Of a stretch of DNA of 64,000 nt, positions 37,951 to 50,542 are shown in pieces. Source of the DNA: Antedon bifida (taxonomy: Eukaryota > Echinodermata > Crinoidea > Comatulida > Antedonidae); NCBI GenBank assembly GCA_963402885.1, contig OY727099.1, forward strand, positions 19,859,001 through 19,923,000, written 5' to 3'. Below the pieces are notes generated by a model, which saw only the letters and a list, made by a program, of their open reading frames with translations, did no database searches and was not told the origin of the DNA. The translations under genes were made by a program, and so were the position numbers. How positions within the stretch are numbered: the stretch's first letter is position 1; each line of letters starts with the position of its first letter.

Positions 37951-38454
37951 AAAGAGTTACCGCTGCTGTTGCAAAGGTTTACGTTTTATAATAAACCCTT
38001 TTAAAATCCGGAGCTACCCTTTAAGTTCTAAAATAAGATAAGTTTTTTGTCTAGATTGACTAGATAGTGGGTATGCTAAAATGTATAAGTGGTATTCTAT
38101 ATTGATAGAACTACATTGGAAATTATCTAAAATTTAAAAATAACATTTGCGTCGACTAACCACGTCACTGACAACATTTTAGAATTGTCACTTTTAGTCG
38201 GTTACCATATTTATTTTTACCTTATTACGTTATTTTATAAAAAAAGAGTAATATATTAGTCCAGTACTATAACAAAGCATACCGTACAGCTTTATGAGCT
38301 TGTAAAATTCAATATAAAATTTGCAAGAGCAATATAAAAGTAATATCAATATAAATTAATCATGAGGCTTATAAAAATGACAATGAATATAATTAGAGAC
38401 GAATGAGAAACGAAGTAAATGCAACCATGAAAGAATTAGTACACTAACCTTCCC

Positions 38455-38520
38455 TGCTGACGAGTCAGCGCTTCAACTTTCCGATCTGCAGATCTTGGTT
38501 CGAATCCCAGCACGGTCGTT
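38455..38520 (+). mobile_element. tRNA-like SINE head
   Basis: GGTTCGAATCCCAGC is a perfect B box with a 4/5 T stem, preceded by CCGATCTGCAGATC resembling a tRNA-Cys anticodon arm. The D arm and acceptor stem are not convincing, so a functional tRNA is unlikely. Confidence 0.45.
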
Positions 38521-40477
38521 TGTTGTTTTTGTTCATATAGTAAGTTATTACTATTTAGAAATTTAAGTTAACATTTGTGTGTTGTTATGTGCTATGGTAT
38601 AGGCCTGTTGCAGTCAGCAGATACGATACAGCATTATGTCTAATATCGCTAGGCATAATACCGTACCAGAATCAGGTGGCTGATTAGGGAAGTACTTATT
38701 CTTTTTGATCAATGTCATAATACATTCTAGGAATAATTCAAAGGTTTATATTGATTGCATTTTTAAAATGTTCATGTTTACAGGTGTTACTAAGACACCT
38801 ATGTTATATCTATTATCATAACAATGTTTTTACGTGCACCCATTAATAGCTTTGCAGATGTCTTGCGTCGTACAATTACAGCCAATGTACTTGCAAAAAC
38901 ATTCGAGTTTTTAATTATTTACGTTTTCGTCAAAACACATACTAATGTATACAGACGTCACTGATATTGATAAATCATTTCTCGTTTTCTATCGCTATTA
39001 ATTGTTTTTACAAATGGCTTAATAAGCCCGATTGGACTTGACTTGTCCGTCAATAGAGGCACTAGACTAGACCCTCTTTATTCCGTTTTTCCGTGTTTCA
39101 TAACATTGTTTTAAAATTGATGCTATGGTTATAGTGATTATATCCTGTGCGCAAAATATTACTCAAAATTCAGTCAACTTTGCGGTTTTTAAAATAGTGT
39201 AATGACACATTATGAGTGTATAATAGTAAAAAGTAGGCCTATAGTTGTAGATTTAAGAACAACCCCACTTTAATCTGTAAATGCTGCGACAGGATATGTT
39301 TACGCAATGCTATTTGCAATAACACAACTTTCCTAAAACTACTTTAGGCAACATATTGGTTCAAAACATTTTAAGGTTTTCAAACACATTAACTGTATGT
39401 ATTCTACTAATATAATAATGCGTGACATAATTACGTATAATATTAACACGAACTGATGCCCAAGGCCTTAAACACGATATCTATGATTACGCTATGCGCC
39501 GTAGTACGCATAACAAATGATCGGTAAGTGGGCGCCTAGTATATTTGGAACGTGCGCAATAAAGTTTAGAACTTAACTTTAGTCTAGCTATTTAGACAAA
39601 AAAAACACAACTGTAGTATTTAGAATGATGAAGTAGATTAAGTTCTCTTTTCGGATTCCTTTTAAGATTAGCTTTCTGTAACATGAAAAAACGGTTAGTC
39701 TCGTCTGAGCTTGATATACGACAAATACTTAGAAGAAATGTTGCATGTAGTAATTTTGAAGACTAGCTCTACTTAGAAGCTCGAATTCGTTACTCTAAAC
39801 TCGCTACCACATCATGTAAATAAGCAATAAATTTTATTTGATAGCAACCTTAAATTTTAGAAATAGAAAAAAACCTTAATTAACATAGCGGTACGGAGAA
39901 TGTTGAATGCACAAGAAAAACTAAGATTACGTTTAAATCTACAATTGGTCCTTTAAATGTTGCGGTTTAAAAAAAAAATATAATTTATTATAATTGTATA
40001 CTGTTAAAGTGCGATTGTTGAAGTTGCGAATGTTAGTGTGTTACTTTTGATATATAAATTATTTTCTGAAACATAGTTAATCAAGTCAATCAAATCATTA
40101 CAGTTTCGCAGTATTAATATACATAAACCATGGTTCAGTAATATCTATTCAAATGAGTCCACATAGTAATTCCATCGTCTGTCCTACATTATAAAACGTC
40201 CATCATGATACAATACTATTTATTGTTTAAGCTTGTATATATATATATCGGACGATAAATAATTAATGATTATTGTACGGTTTGTCACGTGCTTCAGGAT
40301 TCTTCATTAAACAACAGTACAGGGTATCAGCAAATTTAATAACAGTTTGTTGTTAGTGTAGACTAGATTTTAATAATTGCAATACAGATCTCATAATTAA
40401 TGAAATAAACGCATAAATAATTAAATGTTGGTGTAAGTGTTTGGTTCTTTCTACAATCTGCCGATTAGTCTAGTCTA

Positions 40478-41185
40478 CACTAGCAAACTCCGAGTTTCAA
40501 AGTTGGGCAAACTATAGAACAAGTCTACACTAGCAAACTTGACCAAACTCTGGGTTTGGCAAGATATGTTTTCCAATCTGTAGTGTCAACTACACCCCAC
40601 TAGCAAACTTGACCAAACTCTGGGTTTGGCAAGATAAGTTTTCCAATTCGTGGTGTCAACTACACCACACTAGCAAACTTGACCAAACTCTGGGTTTGGC
40701 AAGATAAGTTTTCCAATTCGTGGTGTCAACTACACCACACTTAGCAAACTTGACCAAACTCTGGGTTTGGCAAAATAAGTTTTCCCATTCGTGGTGTCAA
40801 CTACACCACACTTAGCAAACGCAAACTTGACCAAACTCTGGGTTTGGCAAGATAAGTTTTCCAATTCGTGGTGTCAACTACACCTACACTAGCAAACTTG
40901 ACTAAACTCTGGGTTTGGCAAGATAAGTTTACTAATTCGTGGTGTCAACTACACCTACACTAGCAAACTTGAACAAACTCTGGGTTTGGCAAGATATATT
41001 TTCCAATTCGTGGTGTCAACTACACCTACACTAGCAAACTTGACTAAACTCTGGGTTTGACAAGATAAGTTTTCCACTTCGTGGTGTCAACTACACCTAC
41101 ACTAGCAAACTTGACAAAACTCTGGGTTTGGCAAGATTAGTTTTCCAATTCGTGGTGTCAACTACGCCACACTAGCAAACCTTGC
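40478..41185. repeat. satellite array, ~70 bp unit, about ten copies
   Basis: Unit: ACTAGCAAACTTGACCAAAC, TCTGGGTTTGGCAAGATAAG, TTTTCCAATTCGTGGTGTCA, ACTACACC. Copies begin near 40529, 40599, 40669, 40740, 40811, 40889, 40959, 41029, 41099 and 41170, with a partial unit at 40479. Confidence 0.95.
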
Positions 41186-41707
41186 AAACTTTTATTGCCA
41201 AATAATCTCCTATAAACTATTTAATACTCTGATATATTACATGGTTGTGGTGAGTCTGTTGTGGGTGTTTTTTCTGTATACGCCCCATAAATAAATAATT
41301 CTATCTAGCTAAACGTCACATATCAAAGGAAATTGCTGATCAAAGGTTTATAGAGTAAATGTAAAATTAAATTGTTGTTTATAAACATACGAACGTACGA
41401 GTAAAATGATTTTGTGAGTGGACGTAATGTCATAACAATTTTCTAATCATTTTTAATTTGCATGCAAACTGGTATTTCAAGGTAAACCTTAGTTCCGGAT
41501 CATCTTTTTTGTGATTAAGTTGATCTGTTATTAAATTATAATGTGATTTAGTCTCTGAATTATTCAGTATTAATTTTCAATATGAAAGAATCTTTTTTTG
41601 AATTGTTTATTTATCAAATTTATTTATTGACAGATATCCACCTGCTTTCCAAAAATGTTTTAATATCAGTTTTTTTACATAATTACAGTACATGTAAGTT
41701 TAGGTTA

Positions 41708-41790
41708 AAGAAAATATTGTCCCGTTGAAAAAATATTTGATTAAAAATTGAAATGAATATGCCATTTTAATGTTGCATCTATATATAAAT
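41708..41790. mobile_element. left-end fragment of MITE family B
   Basis: AAAATATTGTCCCGTTGAAA and GAATATGCCATTTTAATGTT match the left part of 35426-35774. Confidence 0.55.
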
Positions 41791-41925
41791 TATGGTTAAT
41801 TCTGACATAGGCGAGCACAATGCAAAAACTTCGGTACAAATCTCCGCCTTGGATACCTACCTTATCTATCTCAGATGTACCGCGAAACGTAGATTTGATA
41901 ACATTAATGTGCAGTTCGACGCTAT
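41785..41925. repeat. dispersed repeat, copy 2
   Basis: It matches 36508-36640 (TTCTGACATAGGCGAGCACA, CCTTGGATACCTACCTTATC, GATTTGATAACATTAA). Confidence 0.7.
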
Positions 41926-42624
41926 TTTTCCATATTTCTATCTTAGCAAGATATTATAAAGAGTTTTTTAACAACATTTCAACAGTAGATTTTCTACTCA
42001 ATTTCAATTCTTGGTTATTTCCGGGTTTATGATAAGTTCACCTTGCAGCAACTTGGTTTCAACTATTTTCTCTCTTTTATACACAAAAGGGAGCAGTTAA
42101 AATAATAGATTCGACCCTAAAGGTGACTGGAAACAGGCACTTTTCATCAATCAATACAGTGTCCCTTTGGAAGACGGAAGAAAAAAACAGATACTATAGT
42201 AGGACTGGAGCTTAAGTTGGCCATTAGTCATAGCCATTTTAGTTTTTTGTTTATTTTAGGAACGGACCGCGCGTGTGAAAGGTACAGTAGTTAAAAAATA
42301 AAAATTATACTGCAAATTAATAAAGATCAAATTAAATATACGCCATAAAGAATCGGAATATATTGTGGGGAATAGTATTATAAAATTACATAGGGAGATT
42401 TGATGATAAGACATTAATCGAGTGAAATCCCGATAGCTGAGTTTTATTAAGTAAGCTGGCAGGAATAACTGTAGGCTATCTGTGTCCTGTTAGGACCGAG
42501 ATGTCTGCCCATGTTGCAAGCCGTAATGTCTTCTTTCTTGGTCCAAAATAGCCCACTCTGTCACGGCAGTTAGTTTCAAAAGATGTTTAAATTAAATAAT
42601 GTATTAATACTTATTAGGATGATA

Positions 42625-42985
42625 TTTATTTGAATAAACGCCTCTCCAATAAAACATCACTTTGAATAATAATCACCACACTACCCCCCGCCCCCCCCCC
42701 CCCCGCCAACCCAACTATCTAATAAACGTCCATCCCATCCACATTTATAATAACACAATTATACTATTTGTAGTAGAATTTATCGCACTGTTATCTACAA
42801 TTTACCAAGCATTTGTTATTCTTTTTTACCACTTTTCATATCTATTAGATAGAGGATTTCATTTGATTATAAATGTTACCATATTATTAAAACTAAAAAA
42901 TCTAACATATATCCCTCGAATAAGCCCCTCCCTCGAGTCAAATGAACTCCGCCTCCCCACCTCCGCCCTATAAGGGCCCTACCAA
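42625..42985. mobile_element. MITE family D (TTTGAATAAACGCC ends), copy 1
   Basis: ATTTGAATAAACGCCTCTCC opens a segment also seen at 47778-48092, with TAGTAGAATTTATCG and TCTACAATTTACCAAGCATT inside. A C-rich run at 42685-42704 is a simple repeat within it. Confidence 0.6.
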
Positions 42986-43148
42986 ATAATAAAGACTATA
43001 CTTTGAAATGTTATTAATCATCTAAGACACTGTGAAACAGAATAGTTTAGTTTTACGAATGTTAAGCATTTTCAATAATGGTAACCGACAGAAAACGTAA
43101 AAGAAGAACATTATCATTCCGAGAACCATCGTCTATACTTCCTAGAGG

Positions 43149-43317
43149 GGGAGCGAAGCGAGCTCATCCTCTAGTAATAGTAATTCACTTTGACCAAAAA
43201 TTGGACAAATACATTTTTTACATACAAAACTGTAATTTAAAGCCAAAAAATGTCAAATTGACTGCCAGCCAATGACTTCTTGTTCGTTTTTCATGTTTTT
43301 GTGAGACAATACATCTT
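43149..43317. mobile_element. right-end fragment of MITE family B next to a GAGCGAAGCGAGCTC motif
   Basis: TTTGACCAAAAATTGGACAA through GCTGCCAGCCAATGAC-like sequence (43247-43273) and GAGACAATACATCTTCG match the right half of 35426-35774. The preceding GAGCGAAGCGAGCTCATCCT matches 36690. Confidence 0.55.
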
Positions 43318-43406
43318 CGTTTATATAGTATAAGTACAGTGAGTCGAGTGATATTAATGGGTTTAATGAATTATAATTTATTTTATTTACATATTAGATA
43401 GTGAAA

Positions 43407-46400
43407 ATGTGGAAGAATACGATGGTAGTATCAAACACATTCAAGTATGTTCTTTTGAGCTTATTGGTTGTACTGTGTTCAACAATGAATTCTGTGAGTA
43501 CAGTTTATTTTGGATTTATTACTACGGCCTATACAAACCAAAGCATTCGCTAGAAACATCAATATCAACCTATAAACGATTTTATTTTTCATTACATGTT
43601 TTATTTTTTAGGATGGCGAAGGAACAAACACCCTTTCGAGTGAGTAATGTATTAATAATAACCATTTTAATGTAATTTGAATAAAAAATGTACAGTAGGG
43701 CCTAATCATTTTGCGTCAGGGTAGTAAAAAAAGGCAGACTTGTTAAATACGCAGCTCCCATTTACGAATGGAAATTGTTCGAACCCATCCCTATCCCTGG
43801 TATCATACCGAGTGACCACTATACGCTCATTCAGAGCCATCGGGTACTATACGGTAATAACTGTTCTATTTAAAGAAACAATCTATGTTTTGTTTACCAA
43901 TTAAAATTAAATACACGAATGACGTCATATCATTTTCTTCTTAGCCTACTAAAACATATGGCACTTAAACTTAAGTGAGTTCATTATATACAAGGTTACG
44001 TGTGTTACATAAAAAACTTCAAACCTTATTTCTAGTATTATTATGCGAAGATGTTAGTTTATTTGTATGCCTTTTGTTAATATTATACTGATTCTTTATA
44101 GAATAGAACCTCTACCTAGGCGATACATTGGGCCATAAAGTGTTCCCTTCGGGTTTTCCTCTGAATAGGTGTTGCCTTTTCTCTCGTTCGTTTCAGATGA
44201 ATATGGGTGTCCAAAGAAGGGGTTCTACTGTTTTATGATCTTACATAATAAATATCTATTCAAAGTAATCAGGGAAAGTTACTTAGCTTCTATAATCATA
44301 TTAAAAGAAACTCTTTCATAAATTAGAACTTAAGAACCCTCACTGAATCATAAATAAAAACATTATTGAAATACAAATTTAAAAAAGTAGTCCATTTAAA
44401 AATCAGCCGATTTAATACAGAGTACAGTAAGTCAGGCTTAGATACATTTACCCCGGGTGAGTTGGCTTTACCCACCAAAGTTAGCGATAACTGTGTACCC
44501 TATGAAATTAGATCTACAGATGTGGACATCGAAATGACCATTAATTTGTCATTCGCAGAAATTAAAATCGAAGATTCTATGACGAAGAAAGAAGATTATC
44601 TTAACAAAATATACATACGAACATGGAGTGCTCGCCCACGACCTATAGGAAAACGGACACTAGTACTTTACGGTCAGGTAGGCCTAGGTTATAAAGTTTG
44701 CTTCCACCAGAGAAAATACTCACTTTCCCCCACTTCAACATATAAGTAGTAAGCCTAAGCATGGCAATAGTTTATTATCTCTATGACTAGATCTATTATT
44801 CTGCTTTTTACTTAGTTTCGTCTTCAAAACAAACAAAAGTACCTACTCAACAGATTGAATTAAACATTAAGACTGTTAACATTCTTAATGTTTTAGTTTT
44901 CTTTTTTCTACCTTTTTGTTTGTTTTTTTTCTTTCTGTGCATCCTGTCTTTTGTTTGTCACACATGAGCACGACTTAAGTTTCAAACAAACTTTTCACTC
45001 TTATAGGAATTGTTTTAAAATTTACGTTTTCATCATAAATGTTAGTATTTTTCCAAAGAAGAAAATAATGTTATTTTCGACCGTTTGATTCAATACAATG
45101 TGAGGCTTAATAAGCACCTATATTAATGTAGTATGGTATATATAGTTACATATGTATGCTAACTATGTCATTGTCTTCCACTTTTTGAAAGAGAAACGAA
45201 TACAACTTTTAACCTGAATTGTTATTATTTTTCCATTTTGTAGCGTAGCTCACAAAGTAGATCTGATTTTCCAGGTAAGTTTCAAGTAAAAATTAAATTG
45301 GTTAGAAATAAGAACTAAATGAACATAAAATAAAAAAACATAAAATAAAAGAACATTACTTAAAGAACATTACATAAAAGAACATTACATAAAAGAACAT
45401 TACATAAAAGTATATGAAATAAAAGAACATTACATAAAAGTATATGAAATAAAAGAACATGAAATAAAAGAACATAAAATAAAAGAACATGAAATAAATA
45501 ACATGAAAATAAAAAGAACATGAAATAAAATAACATGAAATAAAGAAAATAACATAAAAGAACATGAAATAAAAGAACATGACATAAAAGAACATGAAAT
45601 AAAAGAACATGACATAAAAGAACATGAAATAAAAGAACATGACATAAAAGAACATGAAATAACAAGAACATGAAATAACAAGAATTTGACATAAAGGAAA
45701 ATGAAATAAATGACCATGAAAAAAAGAACATGAAATAAATAACATGAAATAAATGAACATGAAATAAAAGAACATAAAATAAAAGAACTGAAGTAAAAGA
45801 ACATGACATAAAAGAACATGAAATAAAAGAATGTGAAATAAAAGAATGTGAAATAAAAGAACAAAATAAAAGTTCATGAAATAAAAGAACATGAATAAAA
45901 TAATGAACATGAAATTAAAAAAACATAAAATAAATGAACATGAAATAAAAAAGAACATGAAATAAAAGAACATGAAATAAAAGGAACATGAAATAAAAAG
46001 AGCATGAACTAACGAACTTGGTCCAGAATGAAATTATTTAATTAGAAACATTACAAATATAACAATGTTTAATTATTCAACGTAACGCTTACTGTACAGG
46101 TTAAATGGGGTTAATGTATTCTCCAATATACCGATGGGATATCAAATTATGAGTTTATCAGCGTTGGATGATAAATTAATGAGCTACTAACTTATTATTC
46201 ACGATTCTAATTGCTTATGTTATTGGATTACAATCGAAAATCAAACACACAAATCACAATTATGCTCAATTAAAGATTTAATCCTCCGTTAAATAAAAAA
46301 GACATAAGAAATTGATAATAAGTAAGGAACCTTAACGATAAGATGTAGGGCTGCTGTCACCCGGGCCTCGCAAGATGGTTTAGTAGAGGTAGATTACTTG

Positions 46401-49400
46401 TGTTCGAGCGACAACAAATGCTAATCTTGTAAATAAACATGAAGGAAAATAATTATATTACCGTAGACGATTTTACCAAAGTCAATAACTGTAGGATATT
46501 ATACAATGTAAATAACATTTTACAAATAGTAAATTTTAAAACTTGTATTCAATTAATTCGCTGCGTCCGTTTTGAGGGCGGGAAGCTGTAAGGCTATTCA
46601 AAAAGGCAGCGCGGCAGTAATAAGGTTTTCGAACGTGGATTAGTCCCCAGCCTCGCATTGCACAATAATGTTTACACAATGCTGAAAGTGCAATATTACC
46701 ATTGAATATCACCATTAAATATCACTTTTCACGTGATACTTAATTCACTTGGGTATCTTATAATCAATTTTATTTATTATGAAAAAAGTTTATATTTTAT
46801 TATTTTACTATTATGTTATATTTCTTTTTATTATTTATTTATTATTTTACTTTACAGTGAATGTCATAAATACAATTTAACGAGATAATAGAATGTATAA
46901 AATATTTATAATATAAAGTTATGGTATATTAATTTTTTTAGTTCATATTAATAATTTCCTTCAATTAAGAATTGACAAGAGCGTGCTGAGTTATACTATA
47001 CAAAACATCTTATGAATCAGACCAATTAGCCTATTATATAATTATTATATCGACATTGTATTGTGTGTGCGATAATCATGATGATATAAATGTAGACACA
47101 GTTCGTGTCTGTAAACCTGGAAGTAGGAGTTAATATCGAACACGAACTTCACAGTAAACTATTAAAACTAATACAATAATTATTAAAATCTATAATAAAT
47201 GGTTATACCGTCATGCAGTATTGTATATCTTACAATAATTTACGATTATCTCGCAAAGGCCTATTATTGCGCGAATGAACAACTCCCAAAATGAGGTTAA
47301 GGTACGTTTGCCTCTACACACTAAGCACATTTTTTTAAATAGCATACACCCTGTATTGCAAAACACATGAAGCATTCCAGGTGTAAGCCTCGAATTTTGC
47401 TCGAAAAAGTAGACATAAGTATCTGCCATTTCAACTAATTTACATACTATAGGCCATACGCCTAATTTGTAATAATTCATCATTAAACAAACAGCAATAT
47501 GTGCACCTTTATTGAATTTCATTTATGAATTTCCGAAGATGAGGTGATAAACTTTTTCATATTGGTATATTAATTTATTATGATATATTAATTAAAGAAA
47601 ATGGCAATGTTGTGTTAATCAGTAGCTGATCTCAGCGGAGATATAAACAAAATAAGCAAGAAGGTAAATCAAAATGATAAAGTAAATCAGTCAGAAAGTT
47701 TCGGATAACACTAATCATTCGCCAGGGCAAGGATTATAGTTACTATGATATTTATATAGCAATATTTATTTAAATTTATTTGAATAAACGCCTCCCTCGA
47801 ATAAACGCAGCCCCCCTCCCCAATAGAACATCATTTTGAATAACCCAATAACACATTTCCGTTTGTAGTAGAATAGGCCTTATCATTGATTGACATGATC
47901 TACAATTTACCAAGCATTTTGATACATTTTTTACTGTATTTTCACTTCTCGATATTAATTGTGTTGTATTTTTTTTTATTTGATTAGGCCTATACATGTT
48001 AACAATAACAAACAATAAACGCCTCCCCCAAATCGACGCCTCACTCGAATAAATGCCCCTAAAAACCTCCGTGTTTATTCGAATAAATACGGTAATTAAA
48101 TTAAAGAGTGTCTGTATTTAAATTTCAGGAGAGGATAAAGGTGAAAGTGTGTTATTTGACAAAAACCCGCGAAGAATTCCACTGGCACATTTTCTACAAT
48201 CCCCCTTCAACGACGAGGTAAGCTTGTATTTTGTTGTTTTAACAACGTCCGATTCAGTGAGGGCTCTTCCTACTTCAAAACATGCGGATTTTACACGCTA
48301 GCATGACATGATGTAACAATTGAGTTGTTCTGGAAAAAGGGTCTTAAGTAAGATTACGTTTGGTTTATTTGAATTAATGACGTTGTTAAGAATTGGTGAG
48401 AATATTGTAAGATTTTGACACGCATGCGTCGTGATGTGTGTTATTAACAGCCGAATATTCACTAACTCCTAGAATGTACCGTCTAAAACAATACATGTTC
48501 TTCATTTCTAGGATAGAATTCTGGATTCAAATATGAATGTATTTGGTAAGCAATTAATTTACGTTTATTCCAATATAATATCTTTGAACATGGAGGTACA
48601 AACAAAGTACAGGCGGTAGATGGAGACATTTGATTTGATTTTTTTTAACAGTCCATGCAGAATGAAAGCCCTCAACGTTGTCACATATGCAATCACTGCA
48701 TCCAATTCTTTCAAGATCATGATATACCATAGGAATCAATAATAACATATTAAACACATGGATGCCAAATTTGATAAATAAAATTTAAAATAAATACATT
48801 AAATTAAATATCTACAACAAGAATTATGTAATTTCTTTATTTATCATGACAGAAATAACTTACATGTTATCTCCCGCGGTAAACTTTAAAATAAATATCG
48901 TCTTATTTCTTTGAACTAGGAGGACAATCGAATCAACCACAAAGTGACGATACCGAGCCATCAGATCATTCAGAGTGGCCGGATGTGTTATCAAAGGGCG
49001 TCAATCAGCTCAATCAAGCAAGACCACTTGACCATTTGAATCCTACTGGGAGACTTTCCGTAGTAGACTCCGATAGGAATATTTTAGATGGAATTAACAA
49101 ACGCGTCTGGACGGCACGGAGACCACCATCCTGGACTCGTGCATTGAAAACCGGTGAGTGTTGATAATGATAGGCTTGGCAACCAACCAAATTAAATGGC
49201 TTGAGATATGCTTTTGTATTTGTTCTTAAATTGATAAACGAGACCAGAATTAATAAGATCGAAATTACAATGATGTCTCCTCTTTCTAAAGCCCTGTCTA
49301 CACTATCAAACTTTATGTGACAACAAAATGTGATGTGCACATATATGGACATGATGACGTCATAACACTACCGGTACCATATTTTTTCCCATCACACTTT

Positions 49401-49967
49401 TTTTTCAAACTAGTTTGATAGTGTAGACAGAGCTTAAACAGTAGTGTTATTATTATTATTATTTCATAATATTGTTTTCAATTCAGAAACCATCCAAGGA
49501 CGAAAAGGAAAAGAAGGAACACGACGTACCAAAATATCAGGTATGTAATATTAAAACACAATGGGCTAAAAGGAAAATTAATATTACTTAATAAAAATTA
49601 GTGGTAGTATAAACGAACACATTACAAAGACATTATCTTGACATTGCGCCCTCTGTGATAAACCTTAAAAGAAACTTTTATATAAACTATAGTCAAGTCT
49701 GTCTCCTTACAATGAGTGACCGGACAGACAGTGACTTTAAAAAGTTCTGTAAACATCCGAGAATAGGTTATGCCAACGATTTTTTGCACCCAGTTCTATA
49801 CTAAAGTTCGAAATCCATCGAATTTTCAGAGAACGTCTTTGGGAACAAATTTAGTTGACCGCGGGAGAGCTTGTAAAAGAAGAACTATACATTTTTAATA
49901 ATACGCCTATTGTTTTTCAGAAGTTCTTATGAGATTACGGCAGCTTGGAGTCTTATCCTGGACATAG
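43407..49967 (+). CDS. secreted precursor of amidated peptides, family not recognised
   Basis: Nine exons (43407-43493, 43612-43639, 44421-44677, 45244-45274, 48129-48217, 48512-48545, 48920-49153, 49487-49540, 49921-49967) join in frame with phases 0, 1, 0, 1, 0, 1, 1, 1 and give 286 residues. A splice acceptor ends at 43397, so the leader is on an upstream exon. Residues 1-29 carry a signal sequence (core YVLLSLLVVLC). The rest has one cysteine and many basic sites. KK (94-95) and GKR (115-117) bracket EDYLNKIYIRTWSARPRPI, a classic amidation layout. Near the C terminus, INKR precedes VWTARRPPSWTRALKTETIQ, which is followed by GRK, a second possible amidation site. Both contain R-x-W-[ST]-A-R preceded by [LI]NK, so they look like an internal repeat. 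A C-terminal peptide follows TRR. Peptide-hormone identity is inference from this layout. Confidence 0.75.
43775..43845 (-). mobile_element. tRNA-like SINE head
   Basis: On the minus strand GGGTTCGAACAA is B-box-like (complement of 43775-43786), and ATGGCTCTGAATGAGCG upstream resembles an A box region. It lies in the second intron of the 43407 gene. Confidence 0.45.
44097..44232. mobile_element. CAGTAGAAC-family element
   Basis: AGAATAGAACCTCTACCTAG at the left and GGGGTTCTACTGT at the right are inverted ends, with GTGTTCCC and GGTGTCC inside. Confidence 0.6.
45310..46010. repeat. minisatellite, 15 bp unit GAACATGAAATAAAA
   Basis: About 45 imperfect copies alternate GAACATGAAATAAAA with GAACATGACATAAAA and variants. 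It fills part of the intron between exons 45244-45274 and 48129-48217. The 15-base period keeps several minus-strand frames open for over 140 codons, which are artefacts. Confidence 0.95.
46360..46425 (+). mobile_element. possible tRNA-derived fragment
   Basis: GATGGTTTAGTAGAGGTAGA followed by TTGTGTTCGAGCGAC resembles degenerate A and B boxes. Weak. Confidence 0.25.
47778..48092. mobile_element. MITE family D, copy 2
   Basis: ATTTGAATAAACGCCTCCC at the left and GTTTATTCGAATAAATACGG at the right are inverted ends. Similar internal GAATAAACGC motifs and TCTACAATTTACCAAGCATT are shared with 42625-42985. It ends 37 bases before exon 48129. Confidence 0.75.
49289..49434. mobile_element. TA-flanked MITE, family A
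   Basis: AAGCCCTGTCTACACTATCA and TTTGATAGTGTAGACAGAGC ends lie between TA dinucleotides. The interior is in the opposite orientation to most copies. It lies in the intron after exon 48920-49153. Confidence 0.85.
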
Positions 49968-50143
49968 TATTTACAGCATTACAAATAGGCCTACTACTGC
50001 AATATTTTTTATTTAAAGACATCTAATAATGTATTAAGTGTTTTTTTCTTCACCGTTAATTAATATAAAATTATTATAAATATTTTGTATTTTCAATTGT
50101 ATAGTGTTTAGATTAGCATATATTTAAATGGTCATTGGGCTTA

Positions 50144-50234
50144 AAGATGTATTGTCCCCTGAAACAATAATTATTACATTTTTTTTCATAATAGTTGTCC
50201 AATTTGACCAAAAAGTATAAAGAGAAACAATAAA

Positions 50235-50304
<70 letters not shown>

Positions 50305-50542
50305 GATCGAAAAAAAATGTATTTACCTGAAAAAACTGTAATATAAAGCAAACAATAGTCAAATTGGCTGCCAGCCAATAAATTATTGGTAGAATTTAAC
50401 CATTTATTTTGTCATTTTATAAGGGAAACATTTTTTTTTCGTTTTTTTCTAATTAACTTTATTAAAACTACAAAATAACCTATTCAATTAAGTCTGATTT
50501 AATTTATCTTCATTTTCATGTTTTTGAGGGACAATACATCTT
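50144..50542. mobile_element. TA-flanked MITE, family B, with an internal (TTA)n expansion
   Basis: AAGATGTATTGTCCCCTGAA and GAGGGACAATACATCTT ends. A (TTA)n tract of about 70 bases at 50235-50305 sits where the other copies have TTGGATCG-type sequence. Confidence 0.88.
50235..50305. repeat. (TTA)n microsatellite
   Basis: About 23 uninterrupted units. Confidence 0.95.

Larger units (their letters stand above)
33870..43390. other. 9.5 kb region between the lectin gene and the peptide precursor gene
   Basis: The two genes are divergent. Apart from the repeats listed, I find no coding exon. A leader exon of the 43407 gene probably lies somewhere here, because that gene's start codon is preceded by a splice acceptor. 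Confidence 0.55.

Noticed and set aside
38455..38520. A functional tRNA-Cys gene
   Set aside because: The B box and T arm are good, but the acceptor stem and D arm do not pair, so a SINE head is more likely.
40478..41185. CRISPR-like array
   Set aside because: Whole ~70-base units are repeated without unique spacers, and the host is a eukaryote. It is a satellite.
45356..45973. Long minus-strand open frame (205 codons) and two overlapping frames
   Set aside because: All are translations of the 15-base minisatellite. A period divisible by three with few stops keeps frames open; the Phe/Met/Tyr repeats are not a protein.
50124..50378. Minus-strand frame with a poly-Asn run
   Set aside because: It is the (TTA)n microsatellite read in reverse inside a MITE.
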